A stretch of DNA of 26,649 nt from a virus: the IMG/VR virus record IMGVR_UViG_3300029319_000408, positions 1 through 26,649 of that record; one strand, given 5' to 3'. The notes under the pieces were generated by a model. It saw nothing but the letters and a program-made list of their open reading frames with translations. It had not been told where the DNA came from and searched no databases. This document shows, one piece after another, positions 13,968 to 21,989 of the stretch (positions are counted from its first letter, which is position 1; each line of letters opens with the position of its first letter). A program made the position numbers and the translations under genes.

Positions 13968-13970
13968 CCG

Positions 13971-13977
13971 ATAAATA
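13971..13977 (+). promoter_or_regulatory. T4-type late promoter element
   Basis: ATAAATA ends eight bases before the ATG at 13986, with no Shine-Dalgarno. Typical for a late virion gene. Confidence 0.55.
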
Positions 13978-13985
13978 AACATACC

Positions 13986-15524
13986 ATGGCGATTGTACAA
14001 ATATCACGCATACAGCACAGACGCGGACTAAAGGAGTCCTTGCCACAACTAGCGGCAGGAGAGATAGGATTTGCAGTCGATACACAAGAATTATTCATAG
14101 GAAATGGCACCACAGCAGAAGGTGCTCCTGAAGTAGGCAATACAAAAATCATCACAGAAGATGATAATTTATTAACCACTGTAAACACTTACACATTCAA
14201 GGGTAACACAACTGCGGCTGTTGTAACCGGAGCAAGTGGTGATATCCAAAGGACTCTACAACAAAAGTTAGATGACAGGGCAAGTGTTAAAGACTTTGGT
14301 GCAGTGGGTGACGGAGTCACAGACGACACTGCGGCAATTAACAGAGCAATCAAAAACTTAATGACAGTTGAGACTACTGGCAAAGAAAAAAGATCATTAT
14401 ATTTTCCAGGTGGTGAATACAAGATATCAGGGACTTCAATTAAAATATATCCACACACAACTATTATCGGAGATGGTCATACATCTACAAAAATAAAAAC
14501 CTCAGACACAACATTATCTAACCTAGTTGAATTTGTCGATCTTAAAGGACAAACACAAGCTAATATTGGTGCGGATGGTGGAGAAGTACCAAATGGCATA
14601 ATGGTTGTAGGAGTTACGTTTGAAACAACAAATGATCAAAATGTTATGAGATTAGATTCAGTCAAAGATGCACACTTCGAAGACTGTGCATGGACTGGTC
14701 CTTTCACAAACCAATCTGGCCAAACAAGTGGGAATGCATTAATCAAAATGTTTTCAACAGTTGCAAACACAACCAAAAGAATAAATTTTATAGGTTGCCA
14801 CTTCGAAGGTTTAGAGTATGCTGTGGATGTAAGTGACAATGTAGAAGATGTACTTTTTTCAGGTTGTGAATTTAAAACATTATACAGAGGCTTTAATCTT
14901 GCGGAAGCGTCAGATGGCTCAACAGTCAACAAAACAATAGGCCCAACAGGATTTATTATATCAAGTAGCAGATTTGATCTAATAGATGCAGAAGCAATCA
15001 AGATACACAGTGCAGGTGGAAAACCACATGGAAATATTTTTGCAAATAACTTTTTACGTGATGTTGGAAGAAACACAGATGATTCAGCTGATGTTCCAGA
15101 AATTAATTTCCAAGAAGGATACAATGTAACGTTCAGTAACTTCTTTAATAGGACCGACATATTGAGTAACATAGCAGGAAGTGTGTATCATGAAAGTCCC
15201 CCTAGTAACGGCATTACACTTGCAGACAATCAATCAAGCAAAGGCAACATAACAGATTCACGCACAAATGCTAATTTACAATTCGACATACAAAGGGAGG
15301 CACACATAGAAATAGATTATATCCTAACAAGAAACACATCAAGAAGATCAGGCAAGTTAAGCATCGATGGCACATCTTCATCAGTCACATTGGTTGATGA
15401 CTTCAACGAAAACATAGCATCAGGCGTTGTGTTTTTTGTAACTGCGGACGGTACGTTACAGTTTACAAGCACCAACACTGGATCTGCTTCTACATTTAAG
15501 TATAGAATAACTAGGTTCGTTTAG
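13986..15524 (+). CDS. Tail spike/fibre with pectate-lyase beta-helix fold
   Basis: 512 residues. Residues about 5-40 (QHRRGLKESLPQLAAGEIGF, then AVDTQELFIGNG) match the short N-terminal module of phage tail fibres and major tropism determinants. From about 98 the sequence SVKDFGAVGDGVTDDTAAI is the classic start of the pectate lyase superfamily beta-helix; repeating strands and Asn/Gly turns continue to about 400, followed by a small beta domain at the end. Such proteins bind or cleave surface polysaccharide at adsorption. Probably a trimer on the virion. Driven by a late promoter and followed by a gap with the nrdA promoter. Confidence 0.85.
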   Translation: MAIVQISRIQHRRGLKESLPQLAAGEIGFAVDTQELFIGNGTTAEGAPEVGNTKIITEDDNLLTTVNTYTFKGNTTAAVVTGASGDIQRTLQQKLDDRASVKDFGAVGDGVTDDTAAINRAIKNLMTVETTGKEKRSLYFPGGEYKISGTSIKIYPHTTIIGDGHTSTKIKTSDTTLSNLVEFVDLKGQTQANIGADGGEVPNGIMVVGVTFETTNDQNVMRLDSVKDAHFEDCAWTGPFTNQSGQTSGNALIKMFSTVANTTKRINFIGCHFEGLEYAVDVSDNVEDVLFSGCEFKTLYRGFNLAEASDGSTVNKTIGPTGFIISSSRFDLIDAEAIKIHSAGGKPHGNIFANNFLRDVGRNTDDSADVPEINFQEGYNVTFSNFFNRTDILSNIAGSVYHESPPSNGITLADNQSSKGNITDSRTNANLQFDIQREAHIEIDYILTRNTSRRSGKLSIDGTSSSVTLVDDFNENIASGVVFFVTADGTLQFTSTNTGSASTFKYRITRFV

Positions 15525-15559
15525 GCCTTAATTATCCACAACTGGCTGTTCATTATCTC

Positions 15560-15588
15560 TTTACTAAAGAGCCTTTAGGTCCTATAAT
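15560..15588 (+). promoter_or_regulatory. Sigma70-type promoter for nrdA
   Basis: TTTACT (15560-15565) and a consensus TATAAT (15583-15588) are 17 bases apart, upstream of nrdA. CTCTT-TACTA-AAGAG (15556-15570) forms a small hairpin over the -35 box that might be an operator. A leader of about 20 nt without Shine-Dalgarno follows. Confidence 0.55.
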
Positions 15589-15614
15589 AATTACTACACA
15601 TTCACATTATATCA

Positions 15615-17933
15615 ATGAACAAAACAGACATACAGATAGTAAAAAGAGACGGTGGCAAAGAGCCATTGAATCTAGACAAGATGCATTTTGTTGTTGAACA
15701 AGCATGTGAAGGACTCAGTGGTGTATCAGCATCACAGATTGAAATGAATTCCCAGATACAATTTACAAATAATATGTCCACGACAGACATACAAGAAATA
15801 ATGATACGATCTGCAAATGACTTAATAACACTCGACACTCCAAATTATCAGTATGCGGCCGCTAGACTGTTATTATGGAATGTGTACAAAGAAGTATTCA
15901 AACAGTTTCAACCAAGACACTTAATTGCAATTATCGATCAAAATATTAAACTTGGAGTATATGATCCAGCGATAAAGGAACATTATACAAAGACTGAATT
16001 AAAAAAATTAAACACATACGTAAAACATGATCGTGATCTTGATTTTACCTACGCAGGACTTAGACAAGTTGTAGACAAATATCTTGTGCAGGATAGATCA
16101 ACTGGACAACTATATGAAACTCCACAACACATGTACATGATGATTGCGGCAACACTATTTGCATCATATCCAAAAGATACAAGAATGTCCTATGTTAAAA
16201 AATATTATGACGCAATATCAACTTTCCAAATTAATATTCCAACGCCAGTCATGGGCGGAGTGAGAACTCCTATCAAACAATTTGCATCTTGTGTGTTGGT
16301 TGATGTTGATGATACACTACCTTCTATATTTTCATCTAACACAGCGGTAGGATATTATATCGCACAAAGGGCAGGGATTGGTCTCAACCTTGGACGTGTT
16401 AGAGCAATTAATTCTAAAATAAGAGGTGGTGAAGTTGCACACACAGGCGTTATTCCTTTTCTTAAAGTGTTCGAAGCCACTGTGAGATCATGCACACAAA
16501 ATGGCATACGTGGAGGATCAGCAACTGTACACTTTCCTATTTGGCATCAAGAGATAGAAGATATCCTTGTGTTAAAAAATAATAAAGGCACTGAAGACAA
16601 CAGAGTAAGAAAGTTAGATTATTCAATACAAATCTCTAAAATATTCTATGAAAGACTATTAGAAGATGGTGAAATAACTTTGTTTTCACCACACGATGTT
16701 GAAGACATGTATGAAGCATTTGGACATGACAATGATAAGTTTGATGAACTTTATTTGAAATACGAAGCAGATAGAAAAACGCCCAAGAAAAAAATTAAAG
16801 CAATGGATATTTTTTCTGCTTTATTAAAGGAACGTGCTGAAACAGGGCGTATCTACATCATGAACATTGATCATGCAAACGCACATTCTTCATTCAAAGA
16901 TCCAGTACGCATGTCTAATCTGTGCCAAGAGATAACACTGCCAACACAGCCAATACAAAAAATAGATGACGAGCAAGGTGAAATTGCTTTATGTATTTTA
17001 AGTGCTATTAACGTAGGCACACTTAAAGACATAGATGAGTTAGAAAATCTGTGTGATCTAAGTGTGAGAGCATTGGATCAAATAATTGACTACCAAGGAT
17101 ATCCTGTAAAGGCCGCTGAAATATCTACAAAGGCAAGAAGATCATTGGGTATAGGGTACATTGGTCTTGCACATTATTTGGCAAAAAATCATGTTAAGTA
17201 TTCCGATAAGGATGCTATTAAGTTGGTGCATCAACTCACAGAAGCATTTCAATTTTACTTGTTGAAAGCATCCAACAAGATTGCACAAGAAAAAGGATCA
17301 TGCGAAGCTTTTGCACAGACAAAATATGCAGATGGAATATTACCTATTGACACTTACAAAAAAGATATAGATGCCATCTGCAAAGTAGAATATCAGTATG
17401 ATTGGGATTGGTTGAGAAAACAAATTATGGCACATGGTTTAAGACACTCTACATTATCAGCACAGATGCCTTCAGAAAGTTCTTCTGTGGTTAGCAATGC
17501 AACAAATGGTATCGAACCTCCACGGGCATTATTAAGCACAAAGAAGTCTAAAAAAGGCCCATTAAAACAAGTGGTGCCACAGTATGCCCAACTGAAAAAC
17601 TATTACACTTTACTATGGGATATGCCTAGCAATGAGGGATATATTAACATTGTTGGAGTGATGCAAAAGTTTTTTGATCAAGCAATATCAGGCAACTGGT
17701 CTTACAATCCTACACACTTTGAAAACAATGAAGTGCCAATGAGTGTTATGTTAAATGATCTACTCAATACATACAAGATGGGATGGAAGACATCATATTA
17801 CCAAAACACATATGACTACAAAGGTGAAGAAGAAACTGTACAACCTCAAGGCATTGAAGACACTGTTGAAGATCAAACAGTTGTGCAAATGACTCCTGAA
17901 GAAGAAGCAGAATGTGATGCCTGTGCAATTTAA
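15615..17933 (+). CDS. nrdA: Class Ia ribonucleotide reductase, alpha subunit
   Basis: 772 residues, full length. It reduces ribonucleoside diphosphates to deoxy forms with the NrdB radical, supplying dNTPs for phage replication. Residues about 8-95 are an ATP-cone (IVKRDGGKEPLNLDKMHFVV), so dATP/ATP activity control may be kept. Redox Cys226 (ASCVLVD) and Cys460 (EIALCILSA), radical Cys437 with Asn435 and Glu439 (SNLCQE), and radical-path Tyr728-Tyr729 (SYYQNT) are all present. The C-terminal redox tail is Cys767-x2-Cys770 (ECDACAI), a CxxC, where E. coli has four residues between. Separated from nrdB by a glycosyltransferase-like gene. Confidence 0.98.
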   Translation: MNKTDIQIVKRDGGKEPLNLDKMHFVVEQACEGLSGVSASQIEMNSQIQFTNNMSTTDIQEIMIRSANDLITLDTPNYQYAAARLLLWNVYKEVFKQFQPRHLIAIIDQNIKLGVYDPAIKEHYTKTELKKLNTYVKHDRDLDFTYAGLRQVVDKYLVQDRSTGQLYETPQHMYMMIAATLFASYPKDTRMSYVKKYYDAISTFQINIPTPVMGGVRTPIKQFASCVLVDVDDTLPSIFSSNTAVGYYIAQRAGIGLNLGRVRAINSKIRGGEVAHTGVIPFLKVFEATVRSCTQNGIRGGSATVHFPIWHQEIEDILVLKNNKGTEDNRVRKLDYSIQISKIFYERLLEDGEITLFSPHDVEDMYEAFGHDNDKFDELYLKYEADRKTPKKKIKAMDIFSALLKERAETGRIYIMNIDHANAHSSFKDPVRMSNLCQEITLPTQPIQKIDDEQGEIALCILSAINVGTLKDIDELENLCDLSVRALDQIIDYQGYPVKAAEISTKARRSLGIGYIGLAHYLAKNHVKYSDKDAIKLVHQLTEAFQFYLLKASNKIAQEKGSCEAFAQTKYADGILPIDTYKKDIDAICKVEYQYDWDWLRKQIMAHGLRHSTLSAQMPSESSSVVSNATNGIEPPRALLSTKKSKKGPLKQVVPQYAQLKNYYTLLWDMPSNEGYINIVGVMQKFFDQAISGNWSYNPTHFENNEVPMSVMLNDLLNTYKMGWKTSYYQNTYDYKGEEETVQPQGIEDTVEDQTVVQMTPEEEAECDACAI

Positions 17934-17935
17934 AT

Positions 17936-18940
17936 ATGGCGGCAACACCAGAAGCAAATTATCTATATAAACTTTTTGACGACACAGCATTCAAAGCAAA
18001 ACAAGTTGTGCCTTATGATGACTTTCTATATTCCAATGAGAAGCAGTTAGACCAACTGTTGCAAGTCCATGCAAAAAAAGGAAAAATTGTTGTGTTGGAT
18101 AAAACTTGTGAACACGTTCACAACGAACAACAAGTGATTGATATTAAAAACAAGTTGTCTCAGCACAATCTTTTAGATAGAGCCATTGTGTTCGATAACA
18201 CTGCGGATGAAACTTATTTTGAACAGCACGGTGTAAGACACTTGTATAGTGAATTCTATCTATGGAACTATCTTGTTCTTGCTGAAAGACCTAATCCACA
18301 TCCAAAAAATATTACACACAAATGGCTATGCATGAACAATTTTGCTAAAGAACATAGATGGGGAATCATCAGTGCCTTACACAATAACGACATAATTGAT
18401 CAAGTGTTATGGAGTTTTAGAGACACTTCTAAATATTTTCCTAACAATCCTTATGCACATTATGAATTCAAAGTCCCGACATACATAGATCAACCATTAC
18501 ATAAGGAAGGAAATCAAAGTTCACAAGCACAACATTTTGATCAAAATTTAAATTTAAATGATATCTACGCACAGGTTGATTACTCAATAGTTACAGAAAC
18601 AGATTTTGAAGAACCATACATTACAAGTTGCACTGAAAAAAGTTACTTGAGTATGTATTATGAAACACTTCCGATAATAGTGTCTGTTCCAGGCACAGTA
18701 GAATTGTTGCGAACACAAGGGTTTGATATGTTTGATGACTTAATTGACCATTCATACGATAGCATTATGAATGATATAAACCGTTTCAAACAACTGGTTA
18801 CTATTATAAGTCATCTTAACTCACAAGATACTCCTAGTGTTGACCCTAATAGGCACAAATTTAACAGGGCACACATGACTAACAAAACATATTGGCATAA
18901 AAGGATAAATGATAAACTGAAGAGTTATCAATTTAGTTGA
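17936..18940 (+). CDS. Glycosyltransferase-like phage protein between nrdA and nrdB (334 aa)
   Basis: 334 residues, no signal peptide. The segment ETDFEEPYITSCTEKSYLSM (221-240), then LPIIVSVPG and LLRTQGFDMFDDLIDHSYD (257-275), has the E-K-S/T then P then GF-F-D pattern of the nucleotide-sugar half of exostosin/fucosyltransferase-type enzymes, and matches the protein at 2231-3250 in order and spacing. HKWLCMNNFAKEHRW (128-142) starts the Rossmann-like core. It starts two bases after nrdA, so it rides on the nrdA transcript, yet has no known link to nucleotide reduction. Function inferred weakly; sugar modification of DNA, virion or host surface are options. Confidence 0.55.
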   Translation: MAATPEANYLYKLFDDTAFKAKQVVPYDDFLYSNEKQLDQLLQVHAKKGKIVVLDKTCEHVHNEQQVIDIKNKLSQHNLLDRAIVFDNTADETYFEQHGVRHLYSEFYLWNYLVLAERPNPHPKNITHKWLCMNNFAKEHRWGIISALHNNDIIDQVLWSFRDTSKYFPNNPYAHYEFKVPTYIDQPLHKEGNQSSQAQHFDQNLNLNDIYAQVDYSIVTETDFEEPYITSCTEKSYLSMYYETLPIIVSVPGTVELLRTQGFDMFDDLIDHSYDSIMNDINRFKQLVTIISHLNSQDTPSVDPNRHKFNRAHMTNKTYWHKRINDKLKSYQFS

Positions 18941-18965
18941 CGTGTTAAATAGTAACACTTATAAT
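18937..18965 (+). promoter_or_regulatory. Sigma70-type promoter for nrdB, plus late-like element
   Basis: TTGACG (18937-18942) and TATAAT (18960-18965) are 17 bases apart, close to ideal. The spacer also contains TTAAATA (18945-18951), a late-type word, so nrdB might be read both early and late. The start codon at 18978 is 12 bases beyond the -10 box. Confidence 0.7.
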
Positions 18966-18977
18966 TAAACAAACATC

Positions 18978-20078
18978 ATGGACAAAACTGTATTCAATCG
19001 TAAAACTGTGGACTTCTCTAAGCAACCTATGTTCTTTGGAGAGGATCAAAACACACAAAGATATGACACTTTCAAATATCCAGCACTGGATAAACTTAAT
19101 CAAACAATGCTTGGATATTTTTGGCGTCCTGAAGAAGTGTCTTTGCAAAAAGATAGAGCAGATTTCCAAGACTTCCGCCCTGAACAAAAACACATTTTTA
19201 CTTCAAACCTAAAATATCAAACACTGCTTGATTCAGTGCAAGGAAGAGGCCCCTCTTTAGCATTCTTACCATATGTGTCATTGCCCGAACTAGAAGGCTG
19301 TGTGATTACATGGGACTTTTTTGAAACAATACATTCGCGTTCTTACACTTACATAATGAAAAATGTTTATGCAGACCCATCAGAGGTGTTTGACACAATA
19401 CTAGATGACAAAGAGATATTAAAAAGAGCTGTGTCCGTTACAGAAAATTACGATAAGTTTTATAAGGTAGCACAAGATTATTTTGTAAAAGGTAAAGGTG
19501 ATATCAGGGATGTTAAAAAAGCATTGTACTTGGCAATGGTTAATGTTAACATCCTGGAGGGATTACGTTTTTATGTGTCATTTGCCTGCACATTTGCATT
19601 TGGTGAATTAAAATTAATGGAAGGCTCTGCAAAAATTATTTCATTCATAGCAAGAGATGAAGCAACGCATTTGAATCTATCTACACAAATTATAAAAAAT
19701 TGGCACAATGGCGATGATAAAGAAATGGTTAAGATAGCCAAAGAATGTCAAAATGATGTGGTTGCAATGTATCAGGCATGTGTTGAAGAAGAAAAAGCAT
19801 GGGCCAAACATTTAATGAAAGATGGATCTATAATAGGATTGAATGAAAGACTACTTGGGGATTACGTAGAATGGATAGCAAACAAAAGACTGAAAGCAAT
19901 AGGATTTGATCCATTGTATGATCGTCCACCTGCTACTAATCCTTTGCCATGGACACAACATTGGTTATCATCTTCTGGACTACAGGTTGCTCCACAAGAA
20001 ACAGAAGTTGAGTCTTACATTATAGGTGGAGTTAAACAAGATATTAACAAAGACACTCTAAAAGGATTTAAATTATAA
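18978..20078 (+). CDS. nrdB: Class Ia ribonucleotide reductase, beta subunit
   Basis: 366 residues. It makes the diiron-tyrosyl radical used by NrdA. Iron ligands and radical Tyr match the E. coli pattern: Asp85 (LLDSVQG), Glu116 and His119 with Tyr123 (ETIHSRSY), then Glu in ILEGLRFYVSFACTFAFGE and Glu/His in IARDEATHLN. The Tyr is intact, so this is the standard Tyr-radical type, not a Phe- or Leu-substituted variant. No Shine-Dalgarno at the ATG. The stop overlaps the start of a 36-residue membrane peptide (TAATG). Confidence 0.98.
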   Translation: MDKTVFNRKTVDFSKQPMFFGEDQNTQRYDTFKYPALDKLNQTMLGYFWRPEEVSLQKDRADFQDFRPEQKHIFTSNLKYQTLLDSVQGRGPSLAFLPYVSLPELEGCVITWDFFETIHSRSYTYIMKNVYADPSEVFDTILDDKEILKRAVSVTENYDKFYKVAQDYFVKGKGDIRDVKKALYLAMVNVNILEGLRFYVSFACTFAFGELKLMEGSAKIISFIARDEATHLNLSTQIIKNWHNGDDKEMVKIAKECQNDVVAMYQACVEEEKAWAKHLMKDGSIIGLNERLLGDYVEWIANKRLKAIGFDPLYDRPPATNPLPWTQHWLSSSGLQVAPQETEVESYIIGGVKQDINKDTLKGFKL

Positions 20079-20188
20079 TGTTTTTAATATGGCACACTGC
20101 TATAATTGTATTTTTTATCTTGCTTTCTTTTGGCTTAGGTTATACACTAGGATTAAAGCAAAGGAAAGTTCATGTTAAAAGAAAATAA
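20078..20188 (+). CDS. Membrane micropeptide (36 aa) after nrdB
   Basis: 36 residues: MFLIWHTAIIVFFILLSFGL, then GYTLGLKQRKVHVKRK. One membrane helix with a strongly basic tail, so N-out/C-in. Its ATG overlaps the nrdB stop (TAATG), and its last 17 bases overlap the next gene. Tiling, hydrophobic helix and positive-inside pattern suggest a real gene. Function unknown; membrane recruitment of a neighbour or an anti-host role would be guesses. Confidence 0.5.
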   Translation: MFLIWHTAIIVFFILLSFGLGYTLGLKQRKVHVKRK

Positions 20189-20486
20189 TTTTAAAGAAAA
20201 TGATATGGTTGCCATGCGTTTAAATGGCGGCGAAGAAATAATTGGTAAGTTTGTCAAACAAGATGAATCTACAATCACACTGGCAAGGCCACTTGCACTG
20301 GCTATGACACAAAATGGGATAGCAATGACTCCACACATGATTATGGCAGAGCCTACTGGTAGTTTGCCCTATAACAAGTCTCTTATCATTACAATGACAG
20401 TGGCAAACAAAGCGGCTGTGGACAATTATATTAAGAGCACAACAGGAATACAACCAGCCAAAGCAGTGCCTAATATCCAAGTGTAG
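20172..20486 (+). CDS. LSm/SH3-barrel-like small protein (104 aa)
   Basis: 104 residues. Residues about 11-75 (DMVAMRLNGGEEIIGKFV, then ESTITLARPLAL) have the strand and Gly pattern of Sm-like/Hfq-like barrels, with a second barrel-type strand region IMAEPTGSLPYNKSLIITM. Phage LSm-like proteins are known in marine T4-like phages and may bind RNA. The assignment is from pattern only. AAGGAAA seven bases upstream is the likely ribosome binding site. The end overlaps the next gene (TAGTG). Confidence 0.55.
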   Translation: MLKENNFKENDMVAMRLNGGEEIIGKFVKQDESTITLARPLALAMTQNGIAMTPHMIMAEPTGSLPYNKSLIITMTVANKAAVDNYIKSTTGIQPAKAVPNIQV

Positions 20487-21070
20487 TGTATCTTGTAATT
20501 TTAAAAAACTATCATTCTACCATTGAAGATATCATTAACACGCACGAAGATGTTAAGCCTAATGAAGTATGGACCGTATGGAGGCATCCATGGCAGAGGT
20601 TCATATCAGGAGTTTGGCATGACATTGTACAACATCAGACTACAAAAACCCCAAAAACCACCGATCATTACTTCACTGAAATAAAACAAAAACTCAGAGA
20701 TAAAAAATGGGTCAAAAAAATGATGCTCGGTACTAACGCAGAGCATGATGAATCAGGACATATGCAACCACAATGGCTACAAGTAAAAAGAGAATTGAAT
20801 AGACACAAAATTACAGAAGGCAGTGTAAGGGTGTATATGTCTCTTCGCGATGGCATTGCAAACCACTTTCCTGGATGTAACAAAATGCCTTGGATCAATC
20901 CAATGCCGTCTGGCATAGCACACAACATAGAATACGAAATAAGAGCAGTATGGCCTGATATTTCGCACATACATTATTTCTATAAAGATCAAGAATTATG
21001 GAAACAACTAAACCAAAATATGTATGGCTGGGATGACATTGGGGTAGACAAATTTAAACAAGGCATATAA
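20486..21070 (+). CDS. Sulfotransferase-like protein (194 aa), GTG start
   Basis: 194 residues started at a GTG that overlaps the previous stop (TAGTG). VWTVWRHPWQRFISGVWHD (about 28-46; Arg33 and Ser41) matches the 3'-phosphate-binding motif (R-x-P-x-x-R-x-x-S) of PAPS-dependent sulfotransferases of the carbohydrate type. The N-terminal phosphosulfate loop expected before it is not evident, so the protein may be shortened or inactive. If active it would add sulfate to a glycan or small molecule. The stop lies inside the promoter-like word ahead of the tmRNA. Confidence 0.45.
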   Translation: MYLVILKNYHSTIEDIINTHEDVKPNEVWTVWRHPWQRFISGVWHDIVQHQTTKTPKTTDHYFTEIKQKLRDKKWVKKMMLGTNAEHDESGHMQPQWLQVKRELNRHKITEGSVRVYMSLRDGIANHFPGCNKMPWINPMPSGIAHNIEYEIRAVWPDISHIHYFYKDQELWKQLNQNMYGWDDIGVDKFKQGI

Positions 21071-21073
21071 ATT
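21066..21073 (+). promoter_or_regulatory. Late-promoter variant ahead of tmRNA
   Basis: TATAAATT overlaps the stop of the sulfotransferase-like gene and would start RNA near 21079, at the 5' side of the acceptor piece of the tmRNA. Same variant as at 9925 and 11586. Confidence 0.4.
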
Positions 21074-21082
21074 ATTACTGTA

Positions 21083-21350
21083 GACGTTGAAGTGTAGAGA
21101 TACGATTGGCGGACGTCGGGGCAGTACCGACCACCTCCACCATATGGTGGCTTATGTAATCCCTTTCGGGGGTGAAACAGAATCGACGTGATCAGAAGGC
21201 TACATGGAGTTTGCCCAGTTGGAACGAGGTAACGGCCAAATTTATAAATGCAGACGAAAGTTATGCACATGAGGAACTTGCCCTAGCGGCGTAGTTCTAT
21301 CGGGGCGGCCCCTGCCTGGCAACAGAAGTGGGGCACTAACTCAGCAAAAA
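21083..21350 (+). ncRNA. ssrA: Permuted two-piece tmRNA (alphaproteobacterial type)
   Basis: tmRNA rescues stalled ribosomes and tags their products for proteolysis. Acceptor piece: a T-arm GTCGG-GGCAGTA-CCGAC (21115-21131), acceptor strand CACCTCC (21132-21138) and ACCA ending at 21142. After a short intervening loop comes the coding piece, starting GGGGGTG (21168-21174), which pairs fully (one G-T) with CACCTCC, then GAAACAGAATCGACGTG, typical of the 5' end of tmRNA. The tag frame runs GCA (21250) to TAG (21292-21294): ADESYAHEELALAA. GTGTAG (21092-21097) can pair with CTACAT near 21202, joining the pieces. GGCAACAGAAG near 21317 is a conserved 3' feature. The exact 5' and 3' ends are uncertain. 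Confidence 0.92.
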
Positions 21351-21362
21351 TTACCAATACAT

Positions 21363-21369
21363 TTAAATA
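21363..21369 (+). promoter_or_regulatory. T4-type late promoter element
   Basis: TTAAATA ends seven bases before the ATG at 21377; it could drive the 31-residue peptide and the thermonuclease. Confidence 0.4.
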
Positions 21370-21376
21370 CGCATAT

Positions 21377-21472
21377 ATGTTCGCACACAGAAAGATAAGA
21401 TTAATGTACAAACGTTTCATACGATGGGTAACCTATGATCCATCTAAACATTACATGAGGGGCAAACATTAA
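21377..21472 (+). CDS. Basic leader micropeptide (31 aa) before thermonuclease
   Basis: 31 residues, MFAHRKIRLMYKRFIRWVTY then DPSKHYMRGKH, with ten Arg/Lys. The stop overlaps the thermonuclease ATG (TAATG), and the ribosome binding site of that gene (GAGGGG) lies inside this frame, so it may couple nuclease translation. It could be a genuine basic peptide or only a leader; the overlap geometry favours translation. Confidence 0.4.
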   Translation: MFAHRKIRLMYKRFIRWVTYDPSKHYMRGKH

Positions 21473-21897
21473 TGTACGAGTATAAAGTAAACATCATAAA
21501 AGTAGTAGATGGAGACACTGTGGATGTAGATATTGATCTAGGGTTTGGCATGTGGATTAAAGATGAAAGAGTACGCATGATGGGCATAGATACTCCAGAA
21601 TCACGCACTAGAGATAAAGTTGAAAAGAAGTTTGGACTTGCATCTAAAGAAAAATTAAAATCAATATTAGGTAAGAAAGCAATTTTGAAGACTCAGGTCA
21701 ACAAAAAAGGTGAGGACATGAAAGGCAAGTTTGGCAGAATATTAGGAGATTTTATTATAGATAACAAAATGGCAACACAAATTTTAATCGATGAAGGATA
21801 TGCGGTGGCATATTTTGGTGGAAGCAAAGAAGAGATTAAAGCAAAACATCTTAAAAACAGAGACCGTTTGATTGCTGAAGGTGTTGTTACTTTATAA
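21472..21897 (+). CDS. Thermonuclease (staphylococcal nuclease fold)
   Basis: 141 residues. VVDGDTVDVDID (11-22) and VRMMGIDTPESR (34-45) give Asp15, Arg35, Asp40, Thr41 and Glu43, the Ca2+ and catalytic positions of SNase; the second catalytic Arg is Arg89 in KFGRILGD. All active-site residues are present. It hydrolyses DNA or RNA to 3'-nucleotides. There is no signal peptide, so it would act inside the host, for example on host nucleic acid. The C-terminal half, with GYAVAYFGG and KNRDRLIAEG, is complete for the fold. Confidence 0.93.
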   Translation: MYEYKVNIIKVVDGDTVDVDIDLGFGMWIKDERVRMMGIDTPESRTRDKVEKKFGLASKEKLKSILGKKAILKTQVNKKGEDMKGKFGRILGDFIIDNKMATQILIDEGYAVAYFGGSKEEIKAKHLKNRDRLIAEGVVTL

Positions 21898-21898
21898 C

Positions 21899-21905
21899 AT
21901 AAATA
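21899..21905 (+). promoter_or_regulatory. T4-type late promoter element
   Basis: ATAAATA directly after the thermonuclease stop, giving an 80-base leader before the gene at 21990. The leader includes the hairpin at 21921-21939. Confidence 0.5.
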
Positions 21906-21920
21906 CTTTTTTACTTAGAG

Positions 21921-21939
21921 AGGAAACCTTGTGTTTCCT
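21921..21939 (+). other. Leader hairpin
   Basis: AGGAAAC-CTTGT-GTTTCCT is a perfect 7-bp stem-loop in the leader of the gene at 21990. No long T-tract follows, so it may protect or regulate the message. Confidence 0.4.
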
Positions 21940-21989
21940 TTCGCCTTGAGTAAAGGATTGCAAATAGTTAGCAATAGCAAGGAGGCTAT

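Noticed and set aside
21083-21350. The 21100 region as an ordinary tRNA
   Set aside because: A T-arm and CCA are present, but there is no anticodon arm; the permuted coding piece and tag frame show it is tmRNA. I saw no tRNA elsewhere, though I could not run a scan.
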